Part shown: piece by piece, positions 61,001 through 64,000 of the stretch
How the letters are laid out: every line of letters starts with the position of its first letter
Position numbering within the stretch: position 1 is the stretch's first letter
Assembly (NCBI RefSeq): GCF_027172205.1
Contig: NC_070611.1
Location: 59,701,979-59,765,978, forward strand
Direction of reading: 5' to 3'
From: Podarcis raffonei
Taxonomy: Eukaryota; Chordata; Lepidosauria; Squamata; Lacertidae
Length of the DNA: 64,000 bases
Made by a program: the position numbers and the translations under genes
Notes under the pieces: generated by a model
The model's input: the letters and a program-made list of their open reading frames with translations, nothing else
Databases searched by the model: none
Told to the model about the DNA's origin: nothing

Positions 61001-61569
61001 ACTGCCTGTTCATTTTAAACAGTGGAGACCCTGCAACAGTAGCAGCAACTCATTTACCTGCCCAAGAAGTAGTGAGAGGTAGGGAATGATGAGTTGAGAA
61101 CTCATTGCCTGATTCTTGAGACTAGATTGACCCACTGACTAATCTGCTTTTTGGCCAGGGTTCTGTGTTCTATGTATTCTCTTTCTTAACTGAGTACTTG
61201 AAAAAGATTATTAATATTTATATTTATATGGGCTTAATGTTGCCTCCTTCAAAGCTGCCCTCCCACCATGCTTGTATCTCATGTCCATGCATGCAAAATT
61301 AAAGTACTTACGCAATAAATGTATTTAGCACTCTTTGGCGCAGTGGCAGGATTTTCTTCCAAACTACTGCAATTCCTGATCATGTCTCTTCCTCGCCTAC
61401 CCTTTCTTCACTCTTTACTCCCAAGGTTTTAGTGCCTCTGGTGATCCTTCAGCGATTCCTGATGGAACTGACAAGACAGGGCAAAGAACCACTTGGGGCA
61501 CTGCTGAATTTTGGAGTGACCTACCTGGAAGACTATGTTGCAGACTATATCATCCAGCAAGGTGGATGG
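45964..61569 (+). CDS. BCL2L13: Bcl-2-like protein 13 (Bcl-rambo), 5' five coding exons, partial
   Basis: This Bcl-2 family protein of the outer mitochondrial membrane is known as a mitophagy receptor with pro-apoptotic activity. Coding exons 45964-46084, 51302-51409, 52956-53112, 57510-57579 and 61426-61569 total 600 nt and give residues 1-200 in frame, the N-terminal Bcl-2 homology part. They start MASSTTVPVGFHYETKYVVL and end YLEDYVADYIIQQGGW, matching human MASSSTVPLGFHYETKYVVL and YLEDYSAEYIIQQGGW. The human protein is 485 residues, so the long acidic region, the LC3-interacting motif and the C-terminal transmembrane anchor must lie past 64000. I found no further exon in 61570-64000. The start ATG matches the human N-terminus. 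Confidence 0.95.
46591..46805. mobile_element. Tigger/pogo-like MITE, CAGTGGTACC family, copy 3
   Basis: It is flanked by TA (46589-46590, 46806-46807). Ends CAGTGCTACCTCTGGTTA and TAACCCGAGGTACCACTG. Colinear with the copies at 9639 and 44649. BCL2L13 intron 2. Confidence 0.82.
47493..47730. mobile_element. Tigger/pogo-like MITE, CAAACCTCGG family
   Basis: The left end CAGTCAAACCTCGGTTTTCA pairs with the inverted right end TGACAACCGAGGTTCCACTG. A TA precedes it (47491-47492); the right duplication has changed to TG. It contains a small internal duplication (TTGAATTCTCAATTGAATTC at about 47630). No transposase. Confidence 0.7.
48164..48521 (+). mobile_element. Full-length squamate SINE with tRNA-like head and exact TSD
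   Basis: The head GGACGCGGGTGGCGCTGTGG carries a B box GGCAGTTCGAATCCCC, and the 3' end is CCCTTTACC plus TTTACC units. The target duplication ATCCTATAA is exact (48155-48163 and 48522-48530), so the insertion is young. This is the reference copy for the partial elements at 7051, 32288 and 39692. Confidence 0.9.
48531..51301 (+). other. BCL2L13: BCL2L13 intron 2, right part
   Basis: No exon recognised. AAACCATGG-type repeat cores occur near 50405-50650, and a short semi-palindromic element near 50970-51060. The rest appears unique and AT-rich. Confidence 0.5.
51302..51409 (+). CDS. BCL2L13: BCL2L13 coding exon 2
   Basis: Acceptor TTTCAG ends at 51301; donor GTCTGT at 51410 is weak at +3. 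It encodes VTDPSAVSQALDKEVLEKVK and AEIEEELKRLDEEILE, matching human IASQSLDQEILLKVKTEIEE. Confidence 0.94.
51884..52016. mobile_element. Palindromic hAT-like MITE
   Basis: AAGGATGGGGATCC, GTTGTTGGACTACAATCTCA, ACTGGCCATACCAGGTGGGA and GGGGTCCAAAAGCATTTGG, ending CTTCATCCTTG, form a long imperfect palindrome. The TTGGACTACAACTCCCATCATCC-like core is widespread in bird and reptile genomes. BCL2L13 intron 3. Confidence 0.6.
52180..52575 (-). mobile_element. CR1 LINE 3' end, minus strand
   Basis: ATAGGATCACAGAACTGTAG, AGTTGGAGGGGACC, CAATGCAGGAATGTCAGC and GATGGCCATCCAACCTCTGG, then TTGACTGCCCTCCTCTGCAC, follows the CR1 3' UTR and ORF2 end in reverse. A separate plus-strand LINE end (GATGCTGGACTAGATGGGC...TTATGTTCTTAA) sits at 52738-52796. 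Confidence 0.75.
52956..53112 (+). CDS. BCL2L13: BCL2L13 coding exon 3
   Basis: Acceptor TTTCAG ends at 52955 and donor GTGAGT starts at 53113. It encodes AFTSTGFDCHTSPVFSPANP, ETSIEDCLAHLGEKVFQELK and EPLQKALETLLS. This aligns without gaps to human residues of the same segment. Confidence 0.95.
54365..54500. mobile_element. hAT-like terminus (fragment)
   Basis: AATCAGGGGTTCTCAACTTTC resembles the CAGGGGTTCTCAA terminus of Charlie-type hAT elements. No opposing terminus was found nearby. Confidence 0.35.
55058..55120 (+). mobile_element. L2-clade LINE 3' tail with (TTA)n
   Basis: GAGTGGCTGGGGAAACCCAG, then GATGGGTGGGGTATAAATAA and ATTATTATTAAATTATTAT, is the terminal part of the L2-type LINE common in lizards. 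Confidence 0.7.
56440..56760. repeat. AAACCATGG-type dispersed repeat
   Basis: It contains CTAAACCATGTTTTGGCTTA, CATGGTTTGTTTTTCCC and GCCAAACCATGGCTTAGC, plus and minus copies of the same core. A similar stretch is at 55660-55800. BCL2L13 intron 4. Confidence 0.4.
57510..57579 (+). CDS. BCL2L13: BCL2L13 coding exon 4
   Basis: Acceptor TGTACAG ends at 57509 and donor GTACTT starts at 57580. It encodes (K)PVTYKEYKERTQEASAHASG and WSK, matching human PVTYQAFRECTLETTVHASG. Confidence 0.93.
58430..58800 (-). mobile_element. CR1-clade LINE ORF2 C-terminus, minus strand
   Basis: The minus-strand frame 58586-58780 encodes HLKKDIVVLEKVQKRATKMI and KGTKQLPYEERLQHF, a clear CR1-clade ORF2 C-terminal motif. 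The 3' UTR side joins the sequence type seen at 9101-9545. BCL2L13 intron 5, between exons 4 and 5. Confidence 0.8.
61426..61569 (+). CDS. BCL2L13: BCL2L13 coding exon 5
   Basis: Acceptor CCCAAG ends at 61425 and donor GTAAGG starts at 61570. It encodes VLVPLVILQRFLMELTRQGK, EPLGALLNFGVTYLEDYVAD and YIIQQGGW, the most conserved Bcl-2-homology stretch. The next residues in human (GTVF and the acidic region) are not in the window. Confidence 0.96.
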
Positions 61570-64000
61570 GTAAGGAAGTTAAATGTCCAACTGTATCTTC
61601 CTCCAGAGTTGATGAACAGATATGTGCATCTCTCTGTACAACAGTTGTATTTAAGATTTACTAATGGTTCAAAGGAAAGCAGTGTTGATTTTTTTGTCCA
61701 TAGCAGAACATATAGATATTATTTAGGATAATGAACAAGAACAAAGGTAACAGCATTATTTTTAAATTGATCTTAATTAAAATGCATTGGTCTTCATATG
61801 AGTTTAGTTCTGTTTTCGTGGGGCAGCAGACTTGAGCTACCTCACAGTCATGAACAAATTCAGGTTATGCATTTAGATTGAGCTTGCTTTAATTTTATTG
61901 AATTTCTCAGAGTGCTTTAAGTTGTATTTCTCTAGATTCCTGTGTGAAATGGGTTAAGAAAAAATGGGTTCTACTTAAAGTGCTATTTGAAAATTGTGTT
62001 TTGAAGGTACAATGAAACCCTCTAAGAATATCCAGGCCCCCTCCCTCCCATCTGTTTCTTACAACTTGATAGTTGAACTGGAGCACAGTGAGCATACAGA
62101 TTATTCCTCTCTGGGAGATAGAACACTGCCAGATTTAAACAGAATTAATCTGGGATTAGTGAAATGACTCCCAAGTTGTTTTTATTCTAAAAGTAAAGCT
62201 TTTCAGTGGTTAGAAAATCTAAATAGCAAAAACATACTAATAACCTTTAAAATTATATATATTTCATATTTTGATTTTGTAAAGTGTACTAGGAAGGTGC
62301 AAACAGTGGTTTTACCAGGGGCTTTCCCCTCGCCCTCATCTCCTTTGTGCCCTTATTTTCTCATAAGAATAAATATGTTTCTTGACTGTACAAATTGCAT
62401 ATTTGCCTGGTGCAAGAGCTGGTGTTTAGATTATGCCTTTATGACTTCCACTTCCTGCAGAATAAACAATGACTCTTACATCTGGTTATGCTTTGGGCCT
62501 TGATTTAATGAAATGTCTTAGATTTTTTGTTTTTGGCCAGTAGATAACTTCTTGCATTGTGCCCTCCTGTTTCTTTTGATGTTTTGGTACCCTCAGAAGA
62601 CTGTGTTCCATACCTCAACGACTTCTGTAAAGCCTTTTATAAACATGCGTGTCACAATGCATAGTTGCTTCTGAAAACACACAGCAGCCTAGCTGTGTCT
62701 AAGAGGGAGGGAATGTTCACTGTGTGACTGTTTGTAGTTGACTTGGCAGTTCCATGAACCATGCACTTATCTATTCACCTCTAGCCAGGCATAAAATTGG
62801 ACTGACAGAAGCTGCATAACCAACAGGGCAGAGCTATTTTTGAAATGGTGCAGGAAAGGTGAAGAAAGAATTGAAATGGTGATAATTTTTAAACTGATTA
62901 AAAGTTGCCATGATTAACTACTCTGTGGTTAAGAGTAAGATCTTGGGTATTTTGATCTTGATCTTCATGTCATTATGCACAAGGTTCAGTTTTGTGGCTG
63001 GTACCTAGTCTTATTTTGATTTGGTTTAACAAATTTGTGTTTTAAGAAACTGAGACTGCAGTATTTCAAGTTTTCCTGAAACATGGTACTACCATTAAGC
63101 AATGCTTTTTGGTCGTGTTTAAATACTTGAACAGGGAAACTTCAAATTAATTGCTCTGTTTGGAAGCTCAGAATGCACAGCAAATGTTCTTGCTGGTCTT
63201 CACTAATGGTAGTACAGCAGAATTGGAGAATTAGCTGTGGTTCTGCCCCTGAGCTGCTTAATCCCAATGTGTAAGCTAGACCTCCTAAATTTCCAGTCAT
63301 GGTGAACCTGTCCAAGGAAGAAGAAACAACAATGTGTATTGGGGGGTAGGAGATAGCTTAAAAGCTGTTTAAAGACTAAAATCACTTAAATATTCATCTA
63401 CTCCAGCAGAGGCAAGGAATGGATTAGTTAAGAGTGTCTTAACTGTCTGTGTTCCATTAGTCATTAAAGAGTAAGTCATGAGGGTCTCCCAATTCCTTGC
63501 ACGAAAGTCACAAATAGTCTTTCTATAGATTTAGAGCTTTGTGAAAACATCAGGTCTTTCTACAGAGGAAGCAGTGGCAAAAACGGTACAACCTCAGGAG
63601 CTTTAGTAAGTGGAAATAATCCAGACCGAATGAGCTATTTTGTAGACTAGGAAAATAATTAGACTGAAGTAAAAAATAGTCATGCAACATGGAACACACT
63701 TGGAGCAATAAGATACTACAAACTGAATATATAGAAACTTAATATTGGATTCATCACCCAGTGCCATCATTGTGTAATGGAACGTCAGTCAAGAGTAGAT
63801 TTCCTGATATTTGGAGGATTTTTGCAGAAATGGCAACCTTTAAGAAGAAGATTGGTTCTGGGAATAAGTCCCATAGAACTCAGCTGGGCTTGTTTCTAAA
63901 TAGACCTGCATAGGATTATGCTGCAAGACTATAAAAGTTAAATGTAGCACATTTAAAAAGGTAATGTCCTCCTTTTCATTGTTCTGATGGTTTCCAGACA
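61570..64000 (+). other. BCL2L13: BCL2L13 intron 5 (partial), to window end
   Basis: About 2.4 kb of intron without a recognisable exon. The only repeat I noted is a short semi-palindromic element at about 63858-63925. The intron continues past the window. Confidence 0.6.

Overview
The window is vertebrate nuclear DNA, almost certainly from a squamate reptile. The genes are intron-rich with GT-AG splice sites. The non-coding sequence is full of tRNA-derived SINEs with LINE-type tails, CR1- and L2-clade LINE fragments, TA-flanked Tigger/pogo-like MITEs and hAT-like MITEs. A lacertid-type lizard is a reasonable guess from the repeat mix, but that is inference. I see no bacterial operon, CRISPR array, defence system or other undescribed system.

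Three protein-coding genes can be read exon by exon. (1) SLC25A18, mitochondrial glutamate carrier 2, plus strand: nine coding exons at 8810-20298 join in frame to 325 residues, followed by a roughly 1.9 kb 3' UTR. (2) ATP6V1E1, V-ATPase subunit E1, minus strand: nine coding exons from 36828 down to 23302 join in frame to 226 residues. (3) BCL2L13 (Bcl-rambo), plus strand: a CpG-island promoter near 40.0-41.3 kb and five coding exons at 45964-61569 giving the first 200 residues. The acidic C-terminal part and membrane anchor lie beyond 64000.

The order and strands match human 22q11.21 (CECR2, SLC25A18, ATP6V1E1, BCL2L13), which settles SLC25A18 over its paralogue SLC25A22. SLC25A18 and ATP6V1E1 are tail to tail, with candidate poly(A) signals about 565 bp apart. 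ATP6V1E1 and BCL2L13 are head to head across about 3-4 kb holding two CpG islands. All three products act at organelle membranes (inner mitochondrial, lysosomal/endosomal V-ATPase, outer mitochondrial), but nothing in the sequence shows that they work as one pathway.

Region by region: 1-8.7 kb is non-coding upstream sequence, possibly including the 3' end of a neighbour, with several repeats. 8.7-22.2 kb is SLC25A18. 22.2-37.1 kb is ATP6V1E1. 37.1-40 kb is repeat-bearing intergenic DNA. 40-64 kb is BCL2L13 with repeat-rich introns. The most interesting non-genic signals are SINEs with different tRNA heads (Ile and Lys) on one shared CR1-type tail, a family of near-identical TA-flanked MITEs, a solo LTR inside an L1 3' end with a matching 5-bp duplication, a pair of inverted unclassified repeats in BCL2L13 intron 1, and a CLEAR-like E-box in the 5' part of ATP6V1E1.
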